NCBI GenBank assembly: GCA_023386955.1
Contig: JAEWIS010000038.1
Span: 186,001-250,000 of the forward strand
Direction: 5' to 3'
DNA: 64,000 nt
DNA from: Bacillota bacterium
GTDB lineage: Bacteria; Bacillota; Bacilli; Paenibacillales; NBRC-103111
Position numbers and translations under genes: made by a program. Shown here in pieces: positions 37,038 through 46,103 of this stretch (position 1 is its first letter; each line of letters opens with the position of its first letter). The notes beneath the pieces are model-generated. The model was not told where the DNA came from. It was given only the letters and a program-made list of their open reading frames with translations, and searched no databases.

Positions 37038-37840
37038 TTCTCCGGCTCCCAGCTGCCGTAGACATCAGGGCGCCTGTCCCGGAACACGGAAATCCGCTCC
37101 CGGGCTTCTTTTATACGGTTCAAGTCCAGTTGGGCGGTGACGATTTCCTCCCCTTCTCCCCCTTCGGCCAATACCTCACCCCACGGATCAACAATGAGGG
37201 AATGACCGAAAAACTCCTGTCCGCCTCCTGCTCCAACACGGTTGCATGCGGCCACATAGACCTGGTTTTCGATAGCCCTCGCCACAGCCAACGTCCGCCA
37301 ATGCTGCAGCCGGGGCTTAGGCCACTGGGCGGGAACCAGAAGCAGCTCCGCTCCGTCCAGCACTAGAGCTCTGGCCAGCTCAGGGAATCTCAGGTCGTAG
37401 CAGATCATCATTCCTGCGGTAACCCCTTCCATCTGGACAAGCTCCCGTGTGGACCCCGCGGTCAGATGCCGGTCCTCCCCCATTGGCCCGAACAGGTGAA
37501 GCTTGGCGTAGCGGGACATCACAGAGCCGTGCAGGTCCATGACGTATGACGCATTGCGGATGCCGTCCTCCCGCTTTTCGGCGATGGACCCGGCGGCAAT
37601 GGTGACGCGGAGCTCCCGGGCTAGGGCGCCCGCCCAGGCTTGCACCCGTTCGCCCTGCCAATCTCCCAGCTCCCCCAGCCGTTCCAGATCATATGCCGTG
37701 TCCCACAGCTCGGGAAGCAGCAGCAAATCCGGTTTATCGGGGGCAGCGGCAGCTTTGCGGATCAACCGCTCCGCGTTCCGGTAATTGGCCTCCGGGTCCC
37801 CGAAGGCAACATCCATTTGCAGCAGACTAATGCGGGGCAT
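37034..37840 (-). CDS. Carbon-nitrogen hydrolase (nitrilase superfamily, omega-amidase/YafV-like)
   Basis: A 268-residue enzyme with the full Glu-Lys-Cys triad: LLLPELWDTAY (Glu44), RYAKLHLFGPMGE (Lys113) and GMMICYDLRFPE (Cys147). It hydrolyses a carbon-nitrogen bond, most likely a small amide. The closest shape by eye is the omega-amidase type (YafV, or MtnU of methionine salvage, which acts on alpha-keto-succinamate or alpha-ketoglutaramate). An MtaD and an MtnX gene occur elsewhere in the window, so a methionine-salvage role is possible but not shown. Confidence 0.88.
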   Translation of the reverse strand: MPRISLLQMDVAFGDPEANYRNAERLIRKAAAAPDKPDLLLLPELWDTAYDLERLGELGDWQGERVQAWAGALARELRVTIAAGSIAEKREDGIRNASYVMDLHGSVMSRYAKLHLFGPMGEDRHLTAGSTRELVQMEGVTAGMMICYDLRFPELARALVLDGAELLLVPAQWPKPRLQHWRTLAVARAIENQVYVAACNRVGAGGGQEFFGHSLIVDPWGEVLAEGGEGEEIVTAQLDLNRIKEARERISVFRDRRPDVYGSWEPEN

Positions 37841-37974
37841 CCGTTTCCCCTCCTTCCACAGTCGCTTTACTCCATCTTAAAGCAAAGGCTTTCCACTCTG
37901 CAAGGCAGATGGATAGCAGGATAAGCACCGGCGGGTTAACAGCCTCCTGGGGCTCAACGGAATCCCATTGGCGT

Positions 37975-38160
37975 GCTAACGGAACTTAGAGGTCCTTAAA
38001 CGGTGTTTAGTGCACATTTTCTACGCTAACGGAACTCTGAGACCCTTAGCGGCAAAAAGTGCAGAGATTTCGCTGCCAACCAGCGTCTTATAGCTCCTCA
38101 GTTCCGTTAAAATTGCAGAAACCTTATTTTCCGCGTGTAAGAGTCGTTGAGTTCCGTTAC
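37975..38160. repeat. Four-unit dyad repeat element, locus 5 (core GGAACT)
   Basis: Units at 37975-37999 and 38025-38049 begin GCTAACGGAACT. Units at 38087-38109 and 38137-38160 end AGTTCCGTTA. Starts are 50, 62 and 50 bp apart. The rest of this 785-bp gap is the proBA T-box leader plus A/T-mixed DNA with no feature I recognise (37841-37970 and 38161-38345). Confidence 0.75.
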
Positions 38161-38349
38161 ATGCGGACCCACGGTAGCGTTCGGCCTGTTCTACAGCAAA
38201 CGGCGGTCCAGACCAGTTCTGCGTTAAATCCACTGCACATCCACCATGATTTCACAGTGAACCCATGGTAAAATCCACGGCGGATCTCCCCCAAAGACAG
38301 TTGGCATGCTTTACAAAGCTGCCGCAGAATGCTATCTTAAACAAAAGAG

Positions 38350-38605
38350 TTTTATTGCGATAACGTATCGATGGGAATAGTACGCTGCCTTCCCGGCGAA
38401 CAGAGAGCAGGCTTCCCGGCTGCAAGAGCCTGCCGCCACCTACGGAACCAGCAGAACCCGCCCCTGAACGGTCAACGACGAGTTGAACGGCCCCTGCCGT
38501 TACCAGGGACTTAAGAGGGCGCCTGTCGGGCGCCAATCAAGGTGGTACCGCGGAAGCTTACAGCTTTCGTCCTTCGTGTTTGGAGGACGGAGGCTTTTTA
38601 TTTTG
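38350..38605 (+). promoter_or_regulatory. T-box riboswitch leader of the proline operon
   Basis: AAGGTGGTACCGCGG (38539-38553) is a canonical T-box sequence. A Stem I-like region precedes it: GGGAATAGTACGC near 38372 (AGTA motif), AGAGAG near 38402, and a GCAGGCT/AGCCTGC apical stem. A terminator follows: AGC-TTCGTCC pairs with GGACGGA-GCT (about 38561-38594), then five T. T-boxes sense uncharged tRNA; a CCC within GAACCCGCC (about 38454-38462) is where the specifier codon should be, consistent with proline and with proB downstream. I did not fold it, so the specifier is tentative. Confidence 0.9.
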
Positions 38606-38625
38606 TTTACAGGAGAGTTGATGGT

Positions 38626-39726
38626 ATGACCCGAATCGTTGTCAAAATTGGCAGCAGCTCGCTTACCTCCGCGGAAGGCGGCCTGACCCGGAGCAAGGTG
38701 CGTTTTTTTGCCGATGAGATAGCCGCCCTGCAGAAATCCGGCCACCAGGTGCTGCTGGTCACCTCCGGCGCCGTAGCCGCAGGCTTCACCACCATCGGTT
38801 ATGCCAAACGCCCCAAGCTGCTGCATGAAAAGCAGGCCTCCGCCGCAGTGGGCCAGGCTCTGCTGATGCAAGCCTATAATGAAGCGTTCCAAGAAAGCGG
38901 AATCGCCGTGGCCCAGATTTTGCTCACCCGCACCGACTTTTCCAGCCGCCAGCGGGGCCACAACGCCCTGATGACCATTGAGGAGCTGCTGGCCCACGGC
39001 ATTGTGCCGGTTATTAACGAGAATGACACGGTGTCGGTAGCGGAGCTGAAATTCAGCGAAAATGATACTTTATCCGCATTAGTAGCCAATCTGGTGAAGG
39101 CCCGGCAGCTGGCAATCATCACCGATATGGACGGATTATACACCGGCGATCCCCGTAAAACCCCTTCCGCCGTCCGCATCCCTCAGGTGGACCAGATCAC
39201 GCAGGAGATCCTGGAATATGCCGGAGGGGCCGGCTCCTCCGTCGGCACCGGAGGTATGCGCTCCAAGCTGGATGCCGCCCGCATCGCCACCAGAGGCGGG
39301 GTTCCCGTTTTTATCGGCCAGGTGACGGAGCCCGGTGATTTAACTGCTGCAGTACAGGGCACAGGCAAAGGCACTTATTTTACCACAAGCCTCAACAAGC
39401 TCCCCATCAAGAAACAATGGGTCGGGTTCCTGTCCGTCCCTCACGGCTCCGTCCTGGTGGATGCCGGCGCGGAAAAAGCGCTGTTTGCCGGAGGCAAAAG
39501 CCTGCTGCCCGCAGGGGTTACCGGTGTCAAAGGGGACTTCCATCCGGGGGATGTGGTGGAGGTTATCAATCCCGAAGGCGGCGTAATCGGCCGGGGGGTT
39601 GTGAATTACGAATCCTGGCAGCTGAAGGCTGTTGCAGGACTCAGCACCGAGGAAGTGCAGAAGCGGGTGGATGTTGCCCGCATTGAAGTGATCCACCGGG
39701 ATGAATGGATCACGTTGTCCGAATAA
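38626..39726 (+). CDS. proB: Glutamate 5-kinase
   Basis: A 366-residue enzyme phosphorylating glutamate in the first step of proline synthesis. It has an amino-acid kinase domain (IVVKIGSSSLTS at the start, VINENDTVSVAELKFSENDTLSALVAN, ITDMDGLYTGDPR) and a C-terminal PUA domain from about 275. AGGAG lies ten bases upstream of the ATG at 38626. It is first in proB-proA-proC-mtnX and sits directly after the T-box terminator, so proline supply controls its transcription. Confidence 0.97.
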   Translation: MTRIVVKIGSSSLTSAEGGLTRSKVRFFADEIAALQKSGHQVLLVTSGAVAAGFTTIGYAKRPKLLHEKQASAAVGQALLMQAYNEAFQESGIAVAQILLTRTDFSSRQRGHNALMTIEELLAHGIVPVINENDTVSVAELKFSENDTLSALVANLVKARQLAIITDMDGLYTGDPRKTPSAVRIPQVDQITQEILEYAGGAGSSVGTGGMRSKLDAARIATRGGVPVFIGQVTEPGDLTAAVQGTGKGTYFTTSLNKLPIKKQWVGFLSVPHGSVLVDAGAEKALFAGGKSLLPAGVTGVKGDFHPGDVVEVINPEGGVIGRGVVNYESWQLKAVAGLSTEEVQKRVDVARIEVIHRDEWITLSE

Positions 39727-39758
39727 TATTTTCTCGATTATAAAGGAGGGCTTCAAGG

Positions 39759-41006
39759 ATGAGTGAAGTTGTTCAAAAAGCGCTGTTGGGTAAAGAGGCC
39801 TCCATTCGGATGGCAAAGCTGACCACCCGCCAAAAAAACGATGCCCTGCGGGCCATGGCGGATGCCCTGGTCCGGGAAAGCGCCTCGATTATTGCAGCCA
39901 ATCAAGAGGATTTGGCCAGAGGCCAACAAAACGGCATCGGCGAATCGCTGCTGGACCGCCTGGCGCTGGATGAAAAACGCATTCAGGGGATTGCGGAGGG
40001 TTTGCTTCAAATTATCGGCTTGCCTGATCCCGTAGGGGATGTGCTGGACCAATTCGAGCGTCCCAACGGGCTGGTTGTCCGCAAGGTCAGCGTGCCGCTT
40101 GGTTTGATAGGCATCATATATGAAGCCAGGCCCAACGTGACGGTGGATGCCGCAGGCCTTTGTCTGAAATCGGGGAATGCGGTGCTGCTCCGTGGAGGCT
40201 CGGATGCATTAAGCTCCAACATCCGGATTGTGGAGGTGCTGAAAGCGGCCCTGGCCACCACTGTTGTTCCTCCTGAGGCCCTGCAGCTAATAACCTCCAG
40301 CGACCGCGCTTCCGTAGATGAAATGTTGAAGTTGAACGGCCTGTTGGACGTGGTAATCCCCCGTGGCGGCCGGATGCTGATCCAGACGGTGGTAGCCAAT
40401 GCCACGGTTCCCGTCATCGAAACCGGCGCAGGGGTTTGCCATACCTATCTGGATGAAACTGCGGATCCGACCATTGCCCTGAACATTGCCGTTAATGCCA
40501 AGGTGCAGCGTCCTTCCGTGTGCAATTCCATGGAAACCCTGCTGCTTCACGAGGAATTCGCCGAAGCCTATCTTCCCGGTATTGCTGAAACGTTCCGCAC
40601 CTTGGGTGTACAGCTTCGCGGCTGCCCTGCCTCCATTCGAATTGCCGGTCCCATGGAGGAAGCAACGGATGAGGACTATGCCACCGAATATAACGACTAC
40701 ATCCTTAATGTCCGCATCGTGGAGAGTCTGGATGAGGCGCTGGAGCATATCCGGCGGTTTGGGACCCAGCATTCCGAATGTATTGTGACTGAACATCCCG
40801 AACGGGCGGAACGGTTCCTGCAGGAGGTGGATGCGGCAGCGGTTTACCATAACGCCTCCACCCGGTTTACCGACGGCTTCGAGTTCGGCTACGGCGCCGA
40901 GATCGGCATCAGCACCCAGAAGCTTCACGCCCGGGGTCCCATGGGGCTTCCTGCCTTGACCTCGACAAAGTTCCTGGTGTATGGAAGCGGCCAGATTCGC
41001 GGATAG
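39759..41006 (+). CDS. proA: Gamma-glutamyl phosphate reductase
   Basis: A 415-residue NADPH-dependent reductase of the aldehyde dehydrogenase superfamily, second step of proline synthesis. The catalytic Cys is in VQRPSVCNSMETLL, and GLIGIIYEARPNVTVDAAGLC is the ProA signature. The C-terminus shows GAEIGISTQKLHARGPMGLPALTS. AAAGGAGG precedes the ATG, 32 bp after proB. Confidence 0.98.
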   Translation: MSEVVQKALLGKEASIRMAKLTTRQKNDALRAMADALVRESASIIAANQEDLARGQQNGIGESLLDRLALDEKRIQGIAEGLLQIIGLPDPVGDVLDQFERPNGLVVRKVSVPLGLIGIIYEARPNVTVDAAGLCLKSGNAVLLRGGSDALSSNIRIVEVLKAALATTVVPPEALQLITSSDRASVDEMLKLNGLLDVVIPRGGRMLIQTVVANATVPVIETGAGVCHTYLDETADPTIALNIAVNAKVQRPSVCNSMETLLLHEEFAEAYLPGIAETFRTLGVQLRGCPASIRIAGPMEEATDEDYATEYNDYILNVRIVESLDEALEHIRRFGTQHSECIVTEHPERAERFLQEVDAAAVYHNASTRFTDGFEFGYGAEIGISTQKLHARGPMGLPALTSTKFLVYGSGQIRG

Positions 41007-41064
41007 AGGATAAGCCCCGGTTATACGTCTTCCAAAAATAAAGAAAAAAAGGAGTGGAGTCCAG

Positions 41065-41922
41065 ATGCCGCTTACTGGTAAAAAAATCACATTTATCGGC
41101 GCCGGATCGATGGCTGAGCCCATTTTCAAAAGCCTGATCCAGCAAAAGACTGTCCGGCCCGATCAAATCTACATTATGAACCGCAGCAATGCTGCCCACC
41201 TGACAGTCATGCGGGATACCTACGGAGTCCATGCCGCATTTACACCGGAAGAGAAGGAAAGCTTTATCCGAGAGGCGGACATCGTCATTCTGGCCATGAA
41301 ACCCAAGGATGTCCGGCAGGCCTTCGAGGACTTCAACCGGTTTCTGAAGCCCTCCCAGCTCCTGGTTTCCATGGTTGCCGGGTTGTCTCTGGAAACTCTC
41401 TCCCTGCTTGTCCCGGAAGGGATGCCCATTGTCCGCACCATGCCCAATACCCCCAGCTCCATCGGGCTGGGCGCAACCGGACTTTGCTTTTCCCCGGAAA
41501 CAACGGAATCCCAGCAGAATATGGGGTTGTCCCTGTTCCGTGCCATCGGCGAAGCTTATCCCATCCCCGAGGAGAAGATGAATATCCTGACGGGCATTTC
41601 CGGAAGCGGTCCGGCATATGCCTTCTACTTCATGGAATCCATGATCGCCGCAGGCGTGAAGGGTGGTCTGTCCCCGGAACTGGCCAAGCAATTGACAGTT
41701 CAAACCGTGCTTGGCGCCGCCTCCATGGTGAAGCTTACAGGCGAGGAGCCTGCCGAGCTCCGGCGCAAGGTTACCTCCCCCAATGGCACCACTCAAATGG
41801 CGATTGAGGAGTTCCAGCGGGAGGGCTTAAGCGGCATTGTGGAAGCCGGTATCAACCGCTGTGTGGCCCGGGCGGCGGAGATCGGCGAAGGTCTCAGCCA
41901 AGAGGTGCGGCAAAGCTTATGA
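41065..41922 (+). CDS. proC: Pyrroline-5-carboxylate reductase
   Basis: A 285-residue NAD(P)H-dependent reductase, last step of proline synthesis. ITFIGAGSMAEPIFKSL is the Rossmann loop, and SGSGPAYAFYFMESMIAAGVKGGL with LRRKVTSPNGTTQMAIEEF is the P5CR signature. It ends in an ATGA overlap with mtnX, so the two are translationally coupled. Confidence 0.97.
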   Translation: MPLTGKKITFIGAGSMAEPIFKSLIQQKTVRPDQIYIMNRSNAAHLTVMRDTYGVHAAFTPEEKESFIREADIVILAMKPKDVRQAFEDFNRFLKPSQLLVSMVAGLSLETLSLLVPEGMPIVRTMPNTPSSIGLGATGLCFSPETTESQQNMGLSLFRAIGEAYPIPEEKMNILTGISGSGPAYAFYFMESMIAAGVKGGLSPELAKQLTVQTVLGAASMVKLTGEEPAELRRKVTSPNGTTQMAIEEFQREGLSGIVEAGINRCVARAAEIGEGLSQEVRQSL

Positions 41923-42581
41923 GTACACGTAAACCAGTCATCTTTTGCGACTTCGACGGTACGATCACCCTGACCGATAATGTAGTTGAGCTGTTTAAGC
42001 ATTTCCGGCCGGAAGGTGCGGAGGAAATTCTGCGGCGCACAACAACCAAGGAAATGTCCATCCGCGAGGGTGTGGAGACGTTGTTCGCCCTCATGCCCAG
42101 CTCGCTCAAACCCCAACTGGTGGAGTTTATCCAAGGCCAGCTCCAGATCAGAAGCGGCCTGCAGGAGCTTCTGGATTTCTGCAGGACGCACAATGTGGAG
42201 TTTCTGGTAACCAGCGGAGGAATGGATTTTATCCTGTATCCGGCTCTTGAGCCGTTTGGCATCGCGCCCTCCAACATTTATTGCAACAACACGGATTTCA
42301 GCGGTACCCATATCCATATACACTCCTCCCATCCCTGCGATGAGCATTGCGAAAGCGACTGCGGCATGTGCAAAAGCACGGTGATGCGGCAATATCCCCA
42401 GGAGGAGTATTACCGGATCATGATCGGCGACAGCATTACTGATTTTGCCGGTGCAGCTTTTGCGGACCTGATCTTTGCCCGCTCCCATCTGGAGGACGAA
42501 TGCCGCCGTCTGCAGATGCCCTATTTGCCCTTCGAAACCTTCCATGATGTTGTCCGGCAATTTCCGGTTCTTCCAGATTAA
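41919..42581 (+). CDS. mtnX: HAD-family phosphatase, MtnX-like
   Basis: A 220-residue HAD phosphatase: FCDFDGTITLTDNVVELFK (motif I, two catalytic Asp), FLVTSGGMDFI (motif II) and IMIGDSITDFAGA (motif IV). The Cys/His-rich insert HPCDEHCESDCGMCK is typical of MtnX, which dephosphorylates 2-hydroxy-3-keto-5-methylthiopentenyl-1-phosphate in methionine salvage. No other mtn gene is here; instead it shares an ATGA junction with proC, so it would be transcribed in response to proline starvation. A different HAD substrate is possible. Confidence 0.82.
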   Translation: MSTRKPVIFCDFDGTITLTDNVVELFKHFRPEGAEEILRRTTTKEMSIREGVETLFALMPSSLKPQLVEFIQGQLQIRSGLQELLDFCRTHNVEFLVTSGGMDFILYPALEPFGIAPSNIYCNNTDFSGTHIHIHSSHPCDEHCESDCGMCKSTVMRQYPQEEYYRIMIGDSITDFAGAAFADLIFARSHLEDECRRLQMPYLPFETFHDVVRQFPVLPD

Positions 42582-42611
42582 TCACGGTCTTACGAAACGC
42601 AACGAAACGCA

Positions 42612-42652
42612 AAAAAGCCTTGACGGGATCTCCACCACCGTCAAGGCTTTTT
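42612..42652 (+). terminator. Bidirectional rho-independent terminator
   Basis: A 15-bp perfect stem (42612-42626 with 42638-42652) including the A and T tracts, between the convergent proBAC-mtnX operon and dnaD. Confidence 0.95.
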
Positions 42653-42667
42653 GTATTCACGCCGCTT

Positions 42668-43393
42668 TTATCTGCCGCCTCGGAAACGCTGTGCATGTTC
42701 CTTAGCTTGCTCCGGGGTAAACACTTTGTTGCGCTTCCATTCCAGCAAGATCCGGTCGATATACCGGAAATGAATCTTTCCGGCGAACACCGCTTCCTTC
42801 AGGGCCATATGCAGCAGTTCCACCGGATACCGGTCCTGGTCCAGCCAACCGGTGATCGTCTCCATTTCCATCGGCGTCAACGGACGGGCAAATTCCCGTT
42901 CGAACAGCAGGAAGATATTGCCCTCCTGTTGGGAGCGGTCGGTTTTCCGGTTACCGGCGGCAGTTGGTTCCGGCAGCGGGCTTTTTACGGCAGGCACCGT
43001 TTTTTCAGGCTCCTGGCCGGATTCCATGGTAATCACCATGGCCAGCTGCTCCCACAGCCCATCCAGGTTGTACCGCTCATAACGCATTCCCGTTAAGGAA
43101 TCACTTGCTTCATCGATGCCAATGAACCCTTCCTTCACCAGCTTTTGGAGAGTAGCGGATACCTTCTCCTCTGTCAGACTCATTCTGTCTGCCAGTTCTC
43201 CCGGTGTTGGAAAATCATTATGCTCACGATCCCGGAACCCGATCAGCTGCAGAAGCAGCATCGCCTCCGGCTCGGATAAATCCAGCTTGGCATATCCCGT
43301 CAACAACAGCATGGGAACGGCGATGGAGCCGGAGCGCAGCCCCGCCAGCACACCGTCCCGCAGGTCTTTCCATGGATCATTCATTTTGCTCAT
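42668..43393 (-). CDS. dnaD: DnaD-domain replication initiation protein
   Basis: A 241-residue protein. The N-terminal winged helix (about 25-95: DFPTPGELADRMSLTEEKVSATLQKLVKEGFI) and C-terminal DnaB/DnaD domain (FEREFARPLTPMEMETITGWL, ALKEAVFAGKIHFRYIDRILLEW) are joined by a charged linker. DnaD helps open oriC and PriA sites and recruits helicase loaders. GGGAGGG sets the ATG at 43393; the open frame extends 40 codons further through a repeat. It is downstream of asnS, as in Bacillus. Confidence 0.93.
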   Translation of the reverse strand: MSKMNDPWKDLRDGVLAGLRSGSIAVPMLLLTGYAKLDLSEPEAMLLLQLIGFRDREHNDFPTPGELADRMSLTEEKVSATLQKLVKEGFIGIDEASDSLTGMRYERYNLDGLWEQLAMVITMESGQEPEKTVPAVKSPLPEPTAAGNRKTDRSQQEGNIFLLFEREFARPLTPMEMETITGWLDQDRYPVELLHMALKEAVFAGKIHFRYIDRILLEWKRNKVFTPEQAKEHAQRFRGGR

Positions 43394-43473
43394 CCCCTGG
43401 TCCCTCCCGCCATGTCTTTCTATGGGAAAAGAGCCCCGAATAACAAGGCTCTTCCAAGATGCATAAATATGAA

Positions 43474-43559
43474 TCCCCCAAAAGTGGGTTAGTTCTCCAT
43501 TGTTTACCTCCAAAAGTAATCGGAATAAGCTTCGTCAGCTTCACTTCACTTTTGGGGGA
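43474..43559. repeat. 86-bp element with 13-bp terminal inverted repeats
   Basis: TCCCCCAAAAGTG (43474-43486) is repeated inverted at 43547-43559. A further partial copy, CTCCAAAAGTAA, lies in the middle. It fills the gap between asnS and dnaD and stops 5 bp before the asnS stop codon. It could be a small MITE or a weak terminator. Confidence 0.65.
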
Positions 43560-43564
43560 CGTAC

Positions 43565-44860
43565 TTATGGGTACAAACGGTACAGAAGCCGCGGGAACGG
43601 AATGGTTTCCCGCACGTGGTCCAGACCGCAAATCCAGGCTACAGTGCGCTCCAGTCCCAGGCCGAAGCCGCTGTGGGGCACAGTGCCGTATTTGCGCAGA
43701 TCCAGATACCACTGGTACGCTTCTGTGGACAGCTCATGCTCGGAGAAACGGGCCTCCAGCAGCGCCGGATCGTCGATCCGCTGGCTTCCTCCGATAATCT
43801 CGCCATATCCCTCCGGAGCAATCATATCGGCACAAAGCACCACTTCCGGACGGTTCGGGTCCGGCTTCATGTAGAAGGCCTTGATCGCCGTCGGATAGTG
43901 GGTGATGAAGACAGGCTTGTCGAAGCTTTCGGCAATGGCCGTTTCATGCGGAGCGCCGAAGTCCTCGCCCCACGGAATGTCGTGCCCATTCTCCTGCAGG
44001 AACTTGATGGCATCGTCGTAGGTGATCCTCGGGAACGGGGCGGTGATCTTCTCCAGCTTGGAGATATCCCGCTCCAGCACCTCCAGCTCCTTGCGGCAGT
44101 TGGTCAAAACGCTCTGCACCACATGGGACACAAACTGCTCTTGAACGCGCAGGCTTTCGTCCAGATCCACAAACGCCATTTCCGGCTCGATCATCCAGAA
44201 CTCGATCAAATGCCGGCGGGTTTTGGACTTCTCCGCCCGGAAGGTCGGGCCGAAGGAATATACCCGCCCCAGTGCCATAGCGGCTGCTTCCATGTACAGC
44301 TGCCCGCTTTGGGTGAGGAAAGCGTCCTCGTCGAAATATTTGGTATGGAACAGCTCCGTGGTTCCCTCGCACGAGGACGGAGTCAGAATCGGCGGGTCCA
44401 CCAGCTTGAAGCCGCGGGTATCAAAAAACTCCTGCACCGCACGGATAATCTCCGCACGGACGATCAGCACAGCCCGCTGCTTGGGGCTGCGCAGCCACAG
44501 ATGGCGATGATCCATCAGGAAATCCACGCCGTGTTCCTTCGGGGTAATCGGATAATCTTGTGTAATCTGGATGATTTCAATTCCGGTAACGGTCAGCTCA
44601 TAGCCGCTTTGGCTGCGGGGTTCCTCGCGGACCACACCGGTGGCATAAAGAGAGCTTTCCTGAGTCAGCGACTTGGCTGCTGTCCAAACCTCTTCGGGGA
44701 CTTCACTTTTCACCACAACGCCTTGAATATAGCCTGAGCCGTCACGCAATTGAAGAAATACGATTTTACCGCTGGACCGCACATTGTGGAGCCAGCAGCC
44801 GATGCGGACTGTTTCGCCCGCATGGGTGCCAACCTCCCGGATCATGCACTGTACCGCCAT
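43565..44860 (-). CDS. asnS: Asparaginyl-tRNA synthetase
   Basis: A 431-residue class IIb aminoacyl-tRNA synthetase. The N-terminal OB fold ([26 protein letters not shown]) reads the anticodon. Motif 2 is about [28 protein letters not shown], and motif 3 is [24 protein letters not shown] and the Asn-type binding residues distinguish it from AspRS. GGGAGG lies upstream of the ATG, and it is 34 bp after ackA. Confidence 0.96.
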   Translation of the reverse strand: MAVQCMIREVGTHAGETVRIGCWLHNVRSSGKIVFLQLRDGSGYIQGVVVKSEVPEEVWTAAKSLTQESSLYATGVVREEPRSQSGYELTVTGIEIIQITQDYPITPKEHGVDFLMDHRHLWLRSPKQRAVLIVRAEIIRAVQEFFDTRGFKLVDPPILTPSSCEGTTELFHTKYFDEDAFLTQSGQLYMEAAAMALGRVYSFGPTFRAEKSKTRRHLIEFWMIEPEMAFVDLDESLRVQEQFVSHVVQSVLTNCRKELEVLERDISKLEKITAPFPRITYDDAIKFLQENGHDIPWGEDFGAPHETAIAESFDKPVFITHYPTAIKAFYMKPDPNRPEVVLCADMIAPEGYGEIIGGSQRIDDPALLEARFSEHELSTEAYQWYLDLRKYGTVPHSGFGLGLERTVAWICGLDHVRETIPFPRLLYRLYP

Positions 44861-44894
44861 ATAGGGAGCCTCCCGGAAATATAGTAGCTGTGAC

Positions 44895-46103
44895 TTACTT
44901 ATGAGACTTCTTTACGATTTCGTGGGTGTCGCGGGCGATAACCAGCTCTTCGTTGGTCGGGATAACCAGAACCTTCACACGGGAGCCTTCCTTGGTGATC
45001 AAACGCGGCTCGCCGCTGCGGATTTTGTTCAATTCCGGATCCACATCAACGCCCATCCAGCTCAGCTGCTCGAGAATGCTCAGACGCAGCACAGCGGAGT
45101 TTTCGCCGACACCGGCTGTGAACACGATGGCGTCCACACCATTCATAGCGGCAACATACGCACCGATTTGCTTGCGGATACGGTATTCGTACATTTCGTA
45201 TGCCAATTTGCAGCCCTTGTCGCCCTTCTCCATACCTTCCACAATTTCACGCATGTCGCTGGAGCCGCCGGAAATGGCTTGCAGACCGCTGTGTTTGTTC
45301 AGCATAAAGTTGGCTTCCATCGGGCCGATGCCTTCCTTGCCCATTACAAACGGGATGATGGCCGGGTCGATGTCGCCGCTGCGAGTACCCATCATAAGGC
45401 CTTCCAATGGAGTCATCCCCATGGAAGTGTCGAAGGATTTCCCGCCCATAACGGCTGTAACGGAACCGCCGTTGCCAATGTGCGCGGTAATGATTTTGGT
45501 GTCTTCCAGCGGCTTGTCCAGGAACTGGGCAGCCACATGGCTGACGTAGAAGTGGGAGGTGCCGTGGAAACCGTAGCGGCGAACCTTATGCTTCTTGTAC
45601 AGACGAAGCGGGAGCGGGTACATGAAGACCTTCTCCGGCATAGTAGCGTGGAAAGCCGTATCGAATACCACAACCTGCGGAACACCGGGCATGTTGATTT
45701 CACAAGCGGAAATCCCCATCATGTGGGCCGGATTATGCAGCGGAGCCAGATCGAACAGGCTGGTGATGCCTGCCTTGACTTCAGGAGTGACCAGCACGGA
45801 TTCGGAGTACAGGTCGCCACCTTGTACTACACGGTGTCCGACGGCTTCCACCTCGCTGATGGAGGAAATAACGCCATGCTCCGGATGGACCAGACAATCC
45901 ACAACCTTCTTGATAGCCACATTGTGATCCAGAATTTCGCTGACTTCCTTCAGCTCCGGCTTATCAGTGGGCTCGTGCACCAGAATGGCGGTGTCCATGC
46001 CGATGCGCTCGACGCGGCCTTTGGCCAGTACGGATTCGTCATTCATATCATACAGCTGGTATTTAAGAGAAGAGCTACCTGCGTTAACTACGAGAATTTT
46101 CAC
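44895..46103 (-). CDS. ackA: Acetate kinase
   Basis: A 402-residue ASKHA-fold kinase that makes ATP and acetate from acetyl phosphate. [53 protein letters not shown] and [15 protein letters not shown] are the family signatures; [15 protein letters not shown] closes the ATP site. The GTG start overlaps the stop of hbd (GTGA). Pairing acetate kinase with a 3-hydroxyacyl-CoA dehydrogenase is unusual; a butyrate kinase would be expected, but the motifs and length favour AckA. Confidence 0.95.
   Translation of the reverse strand: MKILVVNAGSSSLKYQLYDMNDESVLAKGRVERIGMDTAILVHEPTDKPELKEVSEILDHNVAIKKVVDCLVHPEHGVISSISEVEAVGHRVVQGGDLYSESVLVTPEVKAGITSLFDLAPLHNPAHMMGISACEINMPGVPQVVVFDTAFHATMPEKVFMYPLPLRLYKKHKVRRYGFHGTSHFYVSHVAAQFLDKPLEDTKIITAHIGNGGSVTAVMGGKSFDTSMGMTPLEGLMMGTRSGDIDPAIIPFVMGKEGIGPMEANFMLNKHSGLQAISGGSSDMREIVEGMEKGDKGCKLAYEMYEYRIRKQIGAYVAAMNGVDAIVFTAGVGENSAVLRLSILEQLSWMGVDVDPELNKIRSGEPRLITKEGSRVKVLVIPTNEELVIARDTHEIVKKSHK

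Noticed and set aside
43394..43513. A dnaD start at 43513
   Set aside because: It would add 40 residues encoded by the inverted-repeat element; GGGAGGG before 43393 gives the normal DnaD N-terminus.
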